Shown in pieces: positions 24,954-32,499 of a DNA stretch of 32,977 nucleotides; the stretch's first letter is position 1, and the number at the start of each line of letters is the position of its first letter. The DNA lies in assembly GCA_018819105.1 (NCBI GenBank), contig JAHJQV010000010.1, positions 1 through 32,977 on the forward strand, read 5' to 3'. The translations under genes were made by a program, and so were the position numbers. Under the pieces are notes generated by a model. That model did no database searches. It was not told the DNA's origin and saw only the letters and a list, made by a program, of their open reading frames with translations. This DNA is from Gammaproteobacteria bacterium. Its GTDB lineage: Bacteria > Pseudomonadota > Gammaproteobacteria > Xanthomonadales > Wenzhouxiangellaceae.

Positions 24954-25649
24954 TCAACTGTTCAGTGTGACGATGGTGTCAGCCTGCAACTCCTGATTTT
25001 CAAACAGGCCGGTATCAATGTCCCCGGTGACACTGACCAAATCACCTTCCTCAATCTGTTGATAGCCTTCATCATCCAGCGGATCGTAGATCATGGATGT
25101 CACATCGACAGTGATCTCTCTCGATCCTGAATTGATGGTAAATTCGTTGACCGCAGGGGCAACACTGGTAACCGTGCCACGCAGCTGGGTTTCAGCTGGC
25201 ACCACAGGCGTGGTGATAACATAATTGTCCACCCAGTCTTCTTCATCAGCAGTGCTGGCATAAAAGGTCGTGCCAAGCTTCTCGACATGAACACTGCTGG
25301 CTTCAATCTTCGTGGCTTCCATAAAGTCATCATCAATCAGGCCACTGACTCTGACTTTGTCACCGTCAATCAGCGCATAGGCATCAGCATCCCTGTCGCC
25401 ATCATCCATCTCTACCGTGACACTGCCCTGACCGTAATCCAGCTCAAACCGATCGGCCATCACATTGGCCACGGTGCCACTGATGCTGATCCAGCTGTCA
25501 TCCGGCATCATATATGGTGAGCTGGTGTCAGACGAGCTATTGTCCGACTTGTGTGAATCAGCGACTGCAGCCAGCGGCAGGCTCAATGCAGCTGCGATGG
25601 CTACGGTCAATGATTTCTTCATCAGTGATGTTTGCTTGAATAATTTCAT
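24954..25649 (-). CDS. Periplasmic protein with two OB-like (DUF5666-type) repeats
   Basis: The 231-residue protein has a signal peptide (1-30, ending AAVA) followed by a Ser/Asp-rich linker. Two copies of a beta-barrel-like module lie at about 56-113 and 150-230. Each begins GTV.xV, carries an acidic middle, and has a gD.V.V.G motif (GDKVRVSGLIDDD; GDLVSVTGDIDTG). The pattern matches OB-fold modules such as DUF5666 or the bacterial YgiW/BOF type. The protein is very acidic, which suggests cation or polycation binding, but no function is known. AGGAGGT six bases before ATG 25649 sets the start firmly. It is a single-gene unit with a strong terminator. Confidence 0.78.
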   Translation of the reverse strand: MKLFKQTSLMKKSLTVAIAAALSLPLAAVADSHKSDNSSSDTSSPYMMPDDSWISISGTVANVMADRFELDYGQGSVTVEMDDGDRDADAYALIDGDKVRVSGLIDDDFMEATKIEASSVHVEKLGTTFYASTADEEDWVDNYVITTPVVPAETQLRGTVTSVAPAVNEFTINSGSREITVDVTSMIYDPLDDEGYQQIEEGDLVSVTGDIDTGLFENQELQADTIVTLNS

Positions 25650-25754
25650 GCAAATACCTCCTGTTTATTGAATTGCTCACAGTCAGCACTAGATCGCAAG
25701 CACTGACCGACTCACAGGTTTATCTGGAGATATAAATAGATATTTCAACACTTT

Positions 25755-25770
25755 GCAATGTTTTCATTGC
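25755..25770. promoter_or_regulatory. GCAATG/CATTGC hairpin upstream of the OB-repeat gene
   Basis: A 6-bp perfect inverted repeat with a TTTT centre lies in the AT-rich gap about 105 bases ahead of the OB-repeat gene. On the minus strand, TTGAAA just downstream of it could be a -35 box. The rest of the gap (25650-25940) holds no recognisable gene. Confidence 0.3.
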
Positions 25771-25940
25771 TGGCATGAATTGTTTCACGCAGCGCCAGGC
25801 CGCATGGCAATGGGCCATGTAACGACTTTAAAATCAATGTTTCACGGCGCCATGATCCTTGTTTACACACTGATTTGACCTGGTTTATTCCGCCACCAAT
25901 ACAACCCTGCCTAACTCACCCACGAGACCAGAGGATGTGC

Positions 25941-26741
25941 TCATTCTTCCGACATCGTCAGCCGGAAACGCAGCAGTGGTGCCATGCGCGCCCGATGGAG
26001 AGACAGTTCACCGCCAGCGATGCTGTAGTTGTCGACTTGCTGCAGGGCAGCGGTAAACTGCCTCGGTGTTTCCATGTCCGGACAGGCCATCATCGTTGCC
26101 GCCAGATTGTCGCCGATGTGCAACCGGTGCATCCTGCCAAGACGGTAATGGCCCATCAGGCGGTTGCAGCCGTCACTGCCACTCAGCCGTCCGGTGGCAC
26201 CATCAAAGCGCAGCGTGGGCGGTCGCTCGGAGGCCACCGGCTTGCCCAAAAGTTCAATCAGCACCCATTCGCGATCCTGCAGATCGGGATCGCCCGGCAT
26301 CATGGTCAGGCGGTAGTTTGCTGCCAGATCATCGGTGATCACATCACCGTTCTGATCCAGATGCAGCAGCACATTCTCACCAACCCGGTAGCGCTGTTGT
26401 GGCTTGCCAGCCACCATCAGGGTGATGATGCCACCGGTTTCATCCCACTCGAATTCACCCTGATCATGCTGTGGCCTTTCGTCTCTGTCCTGATACATCA
26501 CGCTGCGCCAGAAAGTACCGTCTTCCAGCAAGGTGATGCTGATGTCGATGCCGGGGCAGTCTGCACAGGGCAGGGTGCCGGTGTAGACACCGGGCCAGTC
26601 CAGGCTGTTGCGGCTGTTGTGGGCCGGGTCCGGGTTTTGCAGCCCATTAACCGGTGAGGTCATTTCAGGTGCTTCGCCGGTGACCGAACATGCAGCCAAT
26701 ACCAGCAGCAACCAGCCTGTGAAATGCCGTTTTCTGATCAT
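25941..26741 (-). CDS. Lipoprotein with NlpE-like and META (HslJ-like) domains
   Basis: The 266-residue protein starts MIRKRHFTGWLLLVLAACS. The lipobox LAAC puts the lipidated cysteine at 18, and the serine at +2 favours the outer membrane. Residues ~48-145 form an NlpE-like beta-barrel with GVYTGTLPCADCPGI and its CxxC pair (C59, C62). Residues ~155-262 form a META/HslJ domain (WVLIELLGKPV, LSGSDGCNRLMGHY, TMMACPDME, F..AL). E. coli NlpE senses surface contact and copper and signals to Cpx; HslJ is linked to novobiocin resistance. Similar fusions occur elsewhere. Start 26741 has AGGAG; 70 upstream open codons run through a repeat and are not coding. Confidence 0.88.
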   Translation of the reverse strand: MIRKRHFTGWLLLVLAACSVTGEAPEMTSPVNGLQNPDPAHNSRNSLDWPGVYTGTLPCADCPGIDISITLLEDGTFWRSVMYQDRDERPQHDQGEFEWDETGGIITLMVAGKPQQRYRVGENVLLHLDQNGDVITDDLAANYRLTMMPGDPDLQDREWVLIELLGKPVASERPPTLRFDGATGRLSGSDGCNRLMGHYRLGRMHRLHIGDNLAATMMACPDMETPRQFTAALQQVDNYSIAGGELSLHRARMAPLLRFRLTMSEE

Positions 26742-26815
26742 GGTGAAACTCCTGTGTGAGCATCGATGCGGGAGTTGGCATGTATAACATCGCAATATAG
26801 GCCTATGTGAGTGAC

Positions 26816-27130
26816 GCCCCCACCCCAACCCTCCCCCGCTCGCAGGGTAGGGAGCGTCCGAGGCCTTGTTCAAGACGAGATCATCACCGCACCACCATGG
26901 TAACGCGATAGTCTCGCTGTTCGCTAGTGAGCAGTCTCTTCCCCCTTTCACGAGGGCAGAATAGGATGGGGGAAAGCGTAGCCCGGCATATACTCAACTC
27001 GCAAATTCTGCACACATTCTTGACCATTGCAACACGGCGACTTTGGCTGCCAGACGCAATAGACTACGAGTTCAACGCTGCCTGTGAGCAGTCCCTTCCC
27101 CCGTTCGCGGGGGAAGGTTAGGATGGGGGC
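26816..27130. repeat. G/C-rich hairpin repeat cluster (one inverted, two direct copies)
   Basis: The left unit (from 26816, GCCCCCACCCCAACCCTCCC) is an inverted copy of the right unit (to 27130, ending GGTTAGGATGGGGGC). A third unit at about 26928-26978 is a direct copy of the right one; both begin GTGAGCAGTC and contain CTTCCCCC and GGATGGGGG. The right unit holds a perfect 10-bp hairpin with a TTCG tetraloop (27094-27117). Such units are common dispersed intergenic repeats of the REP/BIME type. The 150-base spacers between them hold no gene I can support. The whole 26742-27240 gap is therefore repeat plus the vapB promoter. Confidence 0.7.
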
Positions 27131-27240
27131 GCTGAAGTCCTACAGGATTGTATGTGCTAGTGAATGGCTTTGTCCTCATAGACAGCGGAATCGGACATGC
27201 ATTATATATACCTCTGGCATATGCAGCGTACAATGCCGTC

Positions 27241-27468
27241 GTGGAAACGAAATTGTTTAAAAACAACCGGACGCAAGCGGTCAGGCTGCCGAAAGCCGTC
27301 GCCTTTCCGGACTCTGTAGACAAGGTAGACATCATAGCCATACGCCAATCCAGGCTGATCAGTCCTGCCGATGCATGCTGGGACGAGTGGTTTGAAGCTC
27401 CTCCGGCAAGTGCCGACTTCATGACTGATCGGGATCAAGACATCGAGCAGCAACGCGAAAGCCTCTGA
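27241..27468 (+). CDS. vapB: VapB-type antitoxin
   Basis: The 75-residue antitoxin has an AbrB/SpoVT-like N-terminal DNA-binding part with the VapB signature METKLFKNNRTQAVRLPKAV. Its C-terminal tail (SADFMTDRDQDIEQQRESL) would wrap the toxin. I choose the GTG at 27241 because the family begins there. Upstream codons are open to ATG 27148 but are not family-like. No ribosome site precedes the GTG; TATATA-type AT-rich sequence lies 25-35 bases upstream and may be the -10. VapC starts 12 bases after the stop. The antitoxin is expected to repress its own promoter. Confidence 0.88.
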   Translation: METKLFKNNRTQAVRLPKAVAFPDSVDKVDIIAIRQSRLISPADACWDEWFEAPPASADFMTDRDQDIEQQRESL

Positions 27469-27480
27469 ATCGGACTCTGC

Positions 27481-27879
27481 ATGCTCAAATACCTGCTCGA
27501 TACCAACATCGCCATCTACACCATCAAGCACAAACCCGTCAGCGTGCACGCGCAGTTCAGGCGCAACCATGGTCGCATGGCGATATCAACCATTACCGTG
27601 ATGGAGCTGGTCTATGGCGCCGAGCACTCCACCCATGTAGAGCGCAATCTTGCAGTCATCGAAGGGTTCACCGCCAGACTGGTGGTGCTCGATTATGATC
27701 ACGCTGCGGCCTGGCACAGTGGGCAGATCAGGGCCGAGCTGCGCCGCAACGGCCAGCCCAAAGGGCCGTACGATCAGATGCTGGCCGGGCACGCGCGGTC
27801 ACGTGGTCTGACGCTGGTGACCAACAACACGGGAGAGTTTCAGCACGTGCCGGGACTGCTGCTGGAGAACTGGGTCTGA
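27481..27879 (+). CDS. vapC: VapC-type PIN-domain ribonuclease toxin
   Basis: The 132-residue PIN-domain endoribonuclease probably cleaves initiator tRNA, as its enteric VapC relatives do. The first acidic residue is in YLLDTN (D7). The second is in the MELVYGAE helix, and the third is the Asp of GPYDQMLAGHARSRG. The closing LVTNNTGEFQHVPGLLLENW is a family hallmark. No truncation is seen, so the toxin should be active. It is coupled with vapB in a two-gene operon. Confidence 0.93.
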   Translation: MLKYLLDTNIAIYTIKHKPVSVHAQFRRNHGRMAISTITVMELVYGAEHSTHVERNLAVIEGFTARLVVLDYDHAAAWHSGQIRAELRRNGQPKGPYDQMLAGHARSRGLTLVTNNTGEFQHVPGLLLENWV

Positions 27880-27888
27880 GTTTCTGTC

Positions 27889-28122
27889 TCATGCCCCGTC
27901 GCTGCTAAACCAATGCTTAAACAGGCGCTCTGCTGCCTGCATACCCGGCCCGGTCAGCTGTACCGATTTCGCCTTGCTCGCCGGATTACTGATGTAACCG
28001 TTTCCATGCAGTCTCTGCATGGCATCCCAATCGAACGACTTCCACACCCTGCAACCATCATGCAGGTTCAACCACAAGAGTGCCAATACCACCTGATCTA
28101 TCTTCTCTTCATCAATGTTCAT
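27889..28122 (-). CDS. DUF6429-like small protein
   Basis: The 77-residue protein has the pattern of a small conserved family that I recognise as DUF6429: IDQVVLALLWLNLH, then W..DWDAM.RLH..GYISNP..KAKSV.LT. It probably adopts a winged-helix-like fold; no function is known. The start codon lies within the last 11 bases of the penicillin-acylase-family gene, so it is translationally coupled to that gene. It faces vapC tail to tail. Confidence 0.8.
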   Translation of the reverse strand: MNIDEEKIDQVVLALLWLNLHDGCRVWKSFDWDAMQRLHGNGYISNPASKAKSVQLTGPGMQAAERLFKHWFSSDGA

Positions 28123-30499
28123 TCAAACTCTCCTCCGGCAGCAAGGTCAATGAATGTGTCTCCGCACCGGGCACAAACGACGTCGGTACGCCATCCAGCC
28201 AGTCCTGATGCATGCTGCGGTAGAACGGCGACAAGGGATGACCGCTCTGACCGCCGGGCATGCTCAGATAACTGTCTGCCTCCATTCCCGGGGCTATGGC
28301 CATGCGCTGTGACTGGCCAAAGTCGCTGGTGTGCACCCTTGGCATGTTTTCGTCTCCAGCCATCGCAGTGGCTGGCATGTTGAGCAGTCTGCCCAGCGGC
28401 CCCAGTGCCGAGGCCAGCGGATGGCGCATATCCAATCGATTGTATTCGCCCCAGGTGTGCTCGGCCAGTGTGGGGGTTTCGCTGTCTGCCGAGGACAGCA
28501 GAGCATCCACCTGCGCCAGCAGGAAACTGTCCCAGTCGGCATACGCCGCATCCAGCAGATGCTGTGGCCGCTGCTGCAAAATCTGCCACACCGGTGCTTC
28601 GGCCTGGCGCGTGCCGCTGAAGTTGTCCGGCAGCGCGTCGCAGGCACGGGTCAGGCTTTGCATGATGGCGGTGATGACGCGCAGACGATATTCACGCAGC
28701 CATCGATAACCCGCAGATGCAGCAGCGGCATGACTGGCATCGTTGGCCAGCAACTCCGCCAGTTCGTCATATTTTCCGGTATTCTGTGCGCGCAGCAGGG
28801 GCAGCAGCAGATCGCGCCAGTGTTGCAGGAACAGCGCTTCGTGATCGAGCTGTATGGCATGCATGGCTTGGGCCGTCACCTTTTGGGGCAACTGCTGCAG
28901 ACGCTGCTCAATCTGTTTCGCGCGGGCACCCAAGGCGGGATGACCATAGCCGATCTGTTCCAGCACGACGCCATTGGCCTGGCGCTGGTTGGCGGTGAAC
29001 AGCACGCCATTGTCGGGATTGATCAGACGCGGATAGTCTGTTGCCGGCAGCCAGCCGGGCCAACCCACGCTGGCCGTGCGCCAGTCCAGCGGCGTGCGCG
29101 AGCGGCGGCTATCCTCACGCTGCGGCATGCGTCCCATGATGGTCCAGCCGATGTTGCCGGCGTCATCGGCGACCAGCAGATTCTGCGCAGGTATGCTCAT
29201 CAGCGGTGCCAGCGCCAGCGCCTGACTGACACTGGTTGCGGTTTCCAGCGGCAGCATGCCCGGCGGTGTGAACCACTTGCTGCTGTGCACAATCCAGCGC
29301 CAGGCCAGCGGCTGGCCGGCATGATCGCTGCCGATTACCGGACCCCAGCGCGAATGTCTGACCTCGATGCTTACCGGCTCGGCACCGGCCACCCGAATGG
29401 TTTCCTGCTCAAACTGCAGGCGTTGCAGCCCGGCAGGCACACGATACCAGTCGGGCTTCCCGGCAAGCGGCTGCAGCGGGATCAGATCCAGCCAGTCACC
29501 GTAACTGTTGGTAAAGCCCCAGGCAATGTGGCCATTGCTGCCGGCAACAATGAACGGCATACCCGGCAGGCTGACGCCGCCCACGCTAACCCGTTCCTCG
29601 TCATTGCCATAGTCCAGATGCAGCAGATACCAGATGTGCGGCATGTCCAGGCCCAGGTGCATGTCGTTGGCCAGCCAGGCAGAACCCTGATCACTGCGTG
29701 CCCCGCTAACCGCCCAGCTGTTGCTGCCTGGCAACGTCTCGGTGTGCAGCAATGCCGTGGAGTCACTTTGTGCGAGCGGCGGCATGTCGCGAATGTTCAG
29801 CGCCGCGGCATCGGGCAGTGCAGCAAGAGGCCAGGGTTCGCCACGCAACGGCGCGTCCCACGGGGTGCCGACCGGGGCGAGAAAATCGAACACCGCCGGC
29901 GCATAACACTGTTGCAATGCGCCCAGATCAAGCTCATGGCGGGCATCACTGAGCTGCAGCTGAAAATACATGCCAGCCAGCACCAGCGCGCTGTCGGCCA
30001 TCGCCCAGGGCTGCGGTGTCTGCCGCAGCAGCTGATACTCGAACGGCTTGCCATCCAGCTGCGCCAGGCCGGCATTGACGCCATCAACATAGGCCTGCAG
30101 TAACGTCTGATAGTTTACCGGCAGATTCTGCAGCGCACGCTCGGCACGTCGCCGCATCTGATGCTGACGGCGCTCGCGGTCAAATTTCAGCGCGCGGCTG
30201 CCGAACAGTTCGGCCAGCTCACCGGCAGCAAAGCGTCTGGCCAGATCCATCTGAAAAAAACGATCCTGGGCGTGTACAAAGCCGCTGGCGTAGGCCGCAT
30301 CACTGCGATCATCCGCCCGGATGGTGACGATGCCGCGAGCATCGCGCCGGATGCTCACTGGAGCGTTTACCGCAGCAACCACTTGGCCATCAAGCTGCGG
30401 CAGACTGCTGCGCAACAACAGCCACAACGACAACCCGGCGACAGCGGCGAGAGCCAGCAACAACAGAGAAAGTCTGGACAGCGCAGATTTGACAGTCAT
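28112..30499 (-). CDS. Penicillin acylase family (Ntn-hydrolase) protein
   Basis: The 795-residue precursor has an N-terminal membrane helix or signal (9-30), an alpha-chain region (about 35-240), a spacer, and the self-cleavage site G258 / S259 in LPGSNSWAVSGARSDQGS. S259 becomes the N-terminal nucleophile of the beta chain. The family motif LANDMHLGLDMPHIWY follows, then PGMPFIVAGSNGHIAWGFTNSYGDWLD, all hallmarks of the group. Members split amide bonds of acylated amines, including penicillins, acyl-homoserine lactones and peptides. The natural substrate cannot be read here; quorum-signal or acyl-amino-acid cleavage is possible. It is in one transcript with the DUF6429-like gene. Confidence 0.93.
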   Translation of the reverse strand: MTVKSALSRLSLLLLALAAVAGLSLWLLLRSSLPQLDGQVVAAVNAPVSIRRDARGIVTIRADDRSDAAYASGFVHAQDRFFQMDLARRFAAGELAELFGSRALKFDRERRQHQMRRRAERALQNLPVNYQTLLQAYVDGVNAGLAQLDGKPFEYQLLRQTPQPWAMADSALVLAGMYFQLQLSDARHELDLGALQQCYAPAVFDFLAPVGTPWDAPLRGEPWPLAALPDAAALNIRDMPPLAQSDSTALLHTETLPGSNSWAVSGARSDQGSAWLANDMHLGLDMPHIWYLLHLDYGNDEERVSVGGVSLPGMPFIVAGSNGHIAWGFTNSYGDWLDLIPLQPLAGKPDWYRVPAGLQRLQFEQETIRVAGAEPVSIEVRHSRWGPVIGSDHAGQPLAWRWIVHSSKWFTPPGMLPLETATSVSQALALAPLMSIPAQNLLVADDAGNIGWTIMGRMPQREDSRRSRTPLDWRTASVGWPGWLPATDYPRLINPDNGVLFTANQRQANGVVLEQIGYGHPALGARAKQIEQRLQQLPQKVTAQAMHAIQLDHEALFLQHWRDLLLPLLRAQNTGKYDELAELLANDASHAAAASAGYRWLREYRLRVITAIMQSLTRACDALPDNFSGTRQAEAPVWQILQQRPQHLLDAAYADWDSFLLAQVDALLSSADSETPTLAEHTWGEYNRLDMRHPLASALGPLGRLLNMPATAMAGDENMPRVHTSDFGQSQRMAIAPGMEADSYLSMPGGQSGHPLSPFYRSMHQDWLDGVPTSFVPGAETHSLTLLPEESLNEH

Positions 30500-30638
30500 G
30501 ACAGCTCTTCAACGGATAGTCGACGCTATGGTATCAAGTGCTGGCGGTAGTGTTGTATCTTCCATACGAGTCAGCAGTCTGAGTGATCGCCGTCAGGCGC
30601 TTCGCTTTTAGGACCGGCGTCTTGACAGGCTTCATCAT

Positions 30639-30661
30639 AAAAAAGGCGGCCAGTGGCCGCC
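30639..30661 (-). terminator. Rho-independent terminator of the secreted Tyr-rich protein gene
   Basis: A 7-bp perfect stem (GGCGGCC / GGCCGCC) with an AGT loop is followed on the minus strand by a run of T. It lies 57 bases after the stop of the gene at 30718. Confidence 0.85.
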
Positions 30662-30717
30662 AATATCAAGGAGTGCTTGCAGATTAGCCCGTAGTCTTCC
30701 GTTCTTTCACGTCTGTG

Positions 30718-31278
30718 TCATTTCACTTTGAAGTGCAGACTAAGCCCGCTGCCGTGGGTTCCAGAGCGGTAGCCGATCCCGACCCGGCTGCCGTGACCGC
30801 GATAGCGTCCGTCATGGCCCTTGTCGTAGCCGCCACGACTGTAGCTGGCCAGCTGCCGCTGATAGCGCTGATAGTCGCGCTCGACATCGTGGACAACATG
30901 GCCAAGCTGATTCAGGGCATGGCTGTTGCCGTAGTAGCAGTCACGCAATGCGTAGTAGGTATGTCGCGCCTGCCTGTATGCACGCTGCACCTGATATTCC
31001 GAGCCACCGTGTTTCAACTGGTAGTACAGATCGTCGGCCGCCGTTTGCATCGCACGACCAGCCTGACGCACCTCCCGCGAATAGCTGTACTTGCGGGCAT
31101 AGCGGCGAAACGAATCGGCTTCCTCACTGAGCCGGTAACTGCTGGCCAGCAACTGCTGGTGGCTGTACTGATAGCCATCATCGCCATAGCCATACTCAGA
31201 CCCTGCCCAACTGCTGGTTGCAGGCAGCGCCGTGGCAAGCAGAATCGCGAATAGACTGACAAGTTTGCGTGTGTTCAT
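30718..31278 (-). CDS. Secreted Tyr/Arg-rich helical protein, function unknown
   Basis: The 186-residue protein has a signal peptide (1-25, cleavage likely after SWA). A Tyr- and Gly-rich start (GSEYGYGDDGYQYSHQQ) leads to a long amphipathic helical region (about 40-145) rich in Tyr, Arg, Gln and His, then a Gly/Arg/His-rich tail ending in HGSGLSLHFKVK. I do not recognise a named family. The start at 31278 is fixed by AGGAG and a clean signal; the frame extends 13 codons upstream without support. Four evenly spaced TGAAC-type boxes lie just upstream, so it is probably under a response regulator. It is a single-gene unit with its own terminator. Confidence 0.75.
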   Translation of the reverse strand: MNTRKLVSLFAILLATALPATSSWAGSEYGYGDDGYQYSHQQLLASSYRLSEEADSFRRYARKYSYSREVRQAGRAMQTAADDLYYQLKHGGSEYQVQRAYRQARHTYYALRDCYYGNSHALNQLGHVVHDVERDYQRYQRQLASYSRGGYDKGHDGRYRGHGSRVGIGYRSGTHGSGLSLHFKVK

Positions 31279-31325
31279 GGCTTTGCTCCTGTGGTTGACG
31301 CAGGTGCAGATTAGCAAGGCGGGGT

Positions 31326-31363
31326 TGAACCGGTGGTGAACCGTTGTTGAACGTTAAATGAAT
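31326..31363 (-). promoter_or_regulatory. Four TGAAC-type boxes at exact 11-bp spacing
   Basis: TGAAC occurs at 31326, 31337 and 31348, and TGAAT at 31359, each start 11 bases after the last. This one-per-helical-turn direct repeat is the usual layout of OmpR/PhoB-class response regulator sites. It lies 48-85 bases ahead of the start codon of the secreted Tyr-rich protein, the right place for activation. On the coding strand the boxes read GTTCA. The regulator is not in the window. Confidence 0.55.
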
Positions 31364-31848
31364 GGGTTGGATAGCGTTTTTGGAGTTTGCCCAGTCTCAC
31401 TGCTTACTTGCCTGACTGGGGTTGGACTGGCTTGGTCGGGGTTTACATATTCCAATGTCTAGCGGCTATAGTCTAAGTTAGGCGCGCCTGGAGTTTGGGT
31501 AGTGCAGCCAGACTGGCCGGTACGGGGTGCTATAAGCGTGGTCGATCTCAGAATTTTTTGAGACCACGATTGCCAGGCGGTGTATAGCTTTCACCATTCG
31601 GGTCGTGGGTGTCTTGAGCTACCCTCCTATGCATCGACCTCATCCATGTGTCGAGCCAGGTGATATCTATTCACGTTACACGACCTGACCCCATGGTCTT
31701 TACACATGGTCTTTACACGACCTGACCCCATGTTCTCATGTCAAGACTCTATTGGGGTTTTATTATTAATCCTTTTCAGGTATATTTGCAAGACCTGCCC
31801 AAAATGGAGGATTACGCTTTGGCAGCATCCATTATCCGGCTTCTGCCG
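31364..31848. other. Repeat-rich intergenic stretch before the HTH-brnTA operon
   Basis: This stretch contains no supported gene. The frame of the HTH gene is open back to 31738, but those residues do not belong to the family. The notable content is the nested repeat at 31676-31732. The rest is less GC-rich than the surrounding genes and contains phrases seen near old insertion events, but I cannot assign it. Confidence 0.4.
31676..31732. repeat. Nested direct repeats: 20-bp pair enclosing a 13-bp tandem pair
   Basis: TTACACGACCTGACCCCATG occurs perfectly at 31676-31695 and 31713-31732. Between and partly overlapping them, ATGGTCTTTACAC occurs twice in tandem (31693-31705 and 31706-31718). 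The phrase CCTGACCCC is common in dispersed gammaproteobacterial intergenic repeats. The position, about 120-170 bases before the HTH gene, also suits operators for that gene. Confidence 0.75.
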
Positions 31849-32190
31849 ATGAGCTTTCCGGAGCGACTGACCCAAACCCGCAAATCGCAAGGGCTGATCC
31901 AGCAAAGCCTGGCCGATGCATCTGGCTTGCATATCAATCAGATCCGACGCTACGAGGCAGGGACAGCACAACCAACCCTGGAAGGGCTGATCAAACTGGC
32001 CAAGGCGCTGCATGTCGGCCTCGATGAACTGGTGTTCGATCCCGACGAGCGCGGCCCGACCCAACCACGGCTACGGCTGCTGTTCGAGGCGATTGAGCGG
32101 CTCGACCAGAAGGAACAAGCCGTGATCCAGGAACTGCTCGAGGGCATGATCGTCAAGTATGAAGCCCGGCGCTGGACGGCGACCGGTTAA
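31849..32190 (+). CDS. XRE-family helix-turn-helix regulator
   Basis: The 113-residue protein opens MSFPERLTQTRKSQGLIQQS and has a Cro/C1-type HTH (residues 5-60), with recognition helix near HINQIRRYEAGTAQPT. A C-terminal helical part (FEAIERLDQKEQAVIQELLEGMIVKYEARRW) is probably for dimerisation. I use ATG 31849, where the family begins. The stop codon is directly followed by the brnT ATG (TAAATG), so this is the first gene of a three-gene operon and probably its repressor, with the repeats upstream as possible operators. Confidence 0.88.
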   Translation: MSFPERLTQTRKSQGLIQQSLADASGLHINQIRRYEAGTAQPTLEGLIKLAKALHVGLDELVFDPDERGPTQPRLRLLFEAIERLDQKEQAVIQELLEGMIVKYEARRWTATG

Positions 32191-32499
32191 ATGGCCGGGG
32201 AATTCCACTATCATTTCGAGTGGGACCCGGCCAAGGCGGCCACCAACCGCCGTAAGCACGGCGTCGGATTCGAGCTGGCCGCTACTGTGTTCAGAGACTC
32301 GCTGGCGCTTTCGCGCTTCAACGAAGACCATAGCGAAACTGAAGAACGCTGGGTCACATTGGGACAGGCTGACAACGGCAATCTACTGGTGGTGGTCCAC
32401 ACCTTCCAGGAACTGAACGAGCACAACGCCGTCGTGCGGATTATTTCGGCGCGTGCGGCAACTAAACACGAGCAACGCGACTACGAGAGCAAGCCATGA
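32191..32499 (+). CDS. brnT: BrnT-type ribonuclease toxin
   Basis: The 102-residue protein has the BrnT pattern FEWDPAKAATNRRKHGVGFELAATVF in outline, the conserved central strand region (ERWVTLGQADNGNLLVVVHT) and RIISARAATKHEQRDYE near the end, which holds the catalytic-type Arg and the usual close. BrnT is a small RelE-like RNase that halts translation. It overlaps brnA by four bases (ATGA), in the standard toxin-first order. Confidence 0.93.
   Translation: MAGEFHYHFEWDPAKAATNRRKHGVGFELAATVFRDSLALSRFNEDHSETEERWVTLGQADNGNLLVVVHTFQELNEHNAVVRIISARAATKHEQRDYESKP

Noticed and set aside
26742-26951. Upstream extension of the NlpE-META protein
   Set aside because: It runs through a non-coding repeat unit and would hide the lipoprotein signal, which starts properly at 26741.
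27148-27240. ATG 27148 as the vapB start
   Set aside because: The extra 31 residues are not part of VapB; the family begins at the GTG (METKLFKNN).
28331-30103. 590-codon plus-strand frame inside the penicillin acylase gene
   Set aside because: It is antisense to a complete Ntn-hydrolase with the GSNSW site; its composition is Gln/His-rich as expected of a shadow.
31738-31848. N-terminal extension of the HTH regulator
   Set aside because: The 37 extra residues are unlike the family, which begins MSFPERL, and have no ribosome site.
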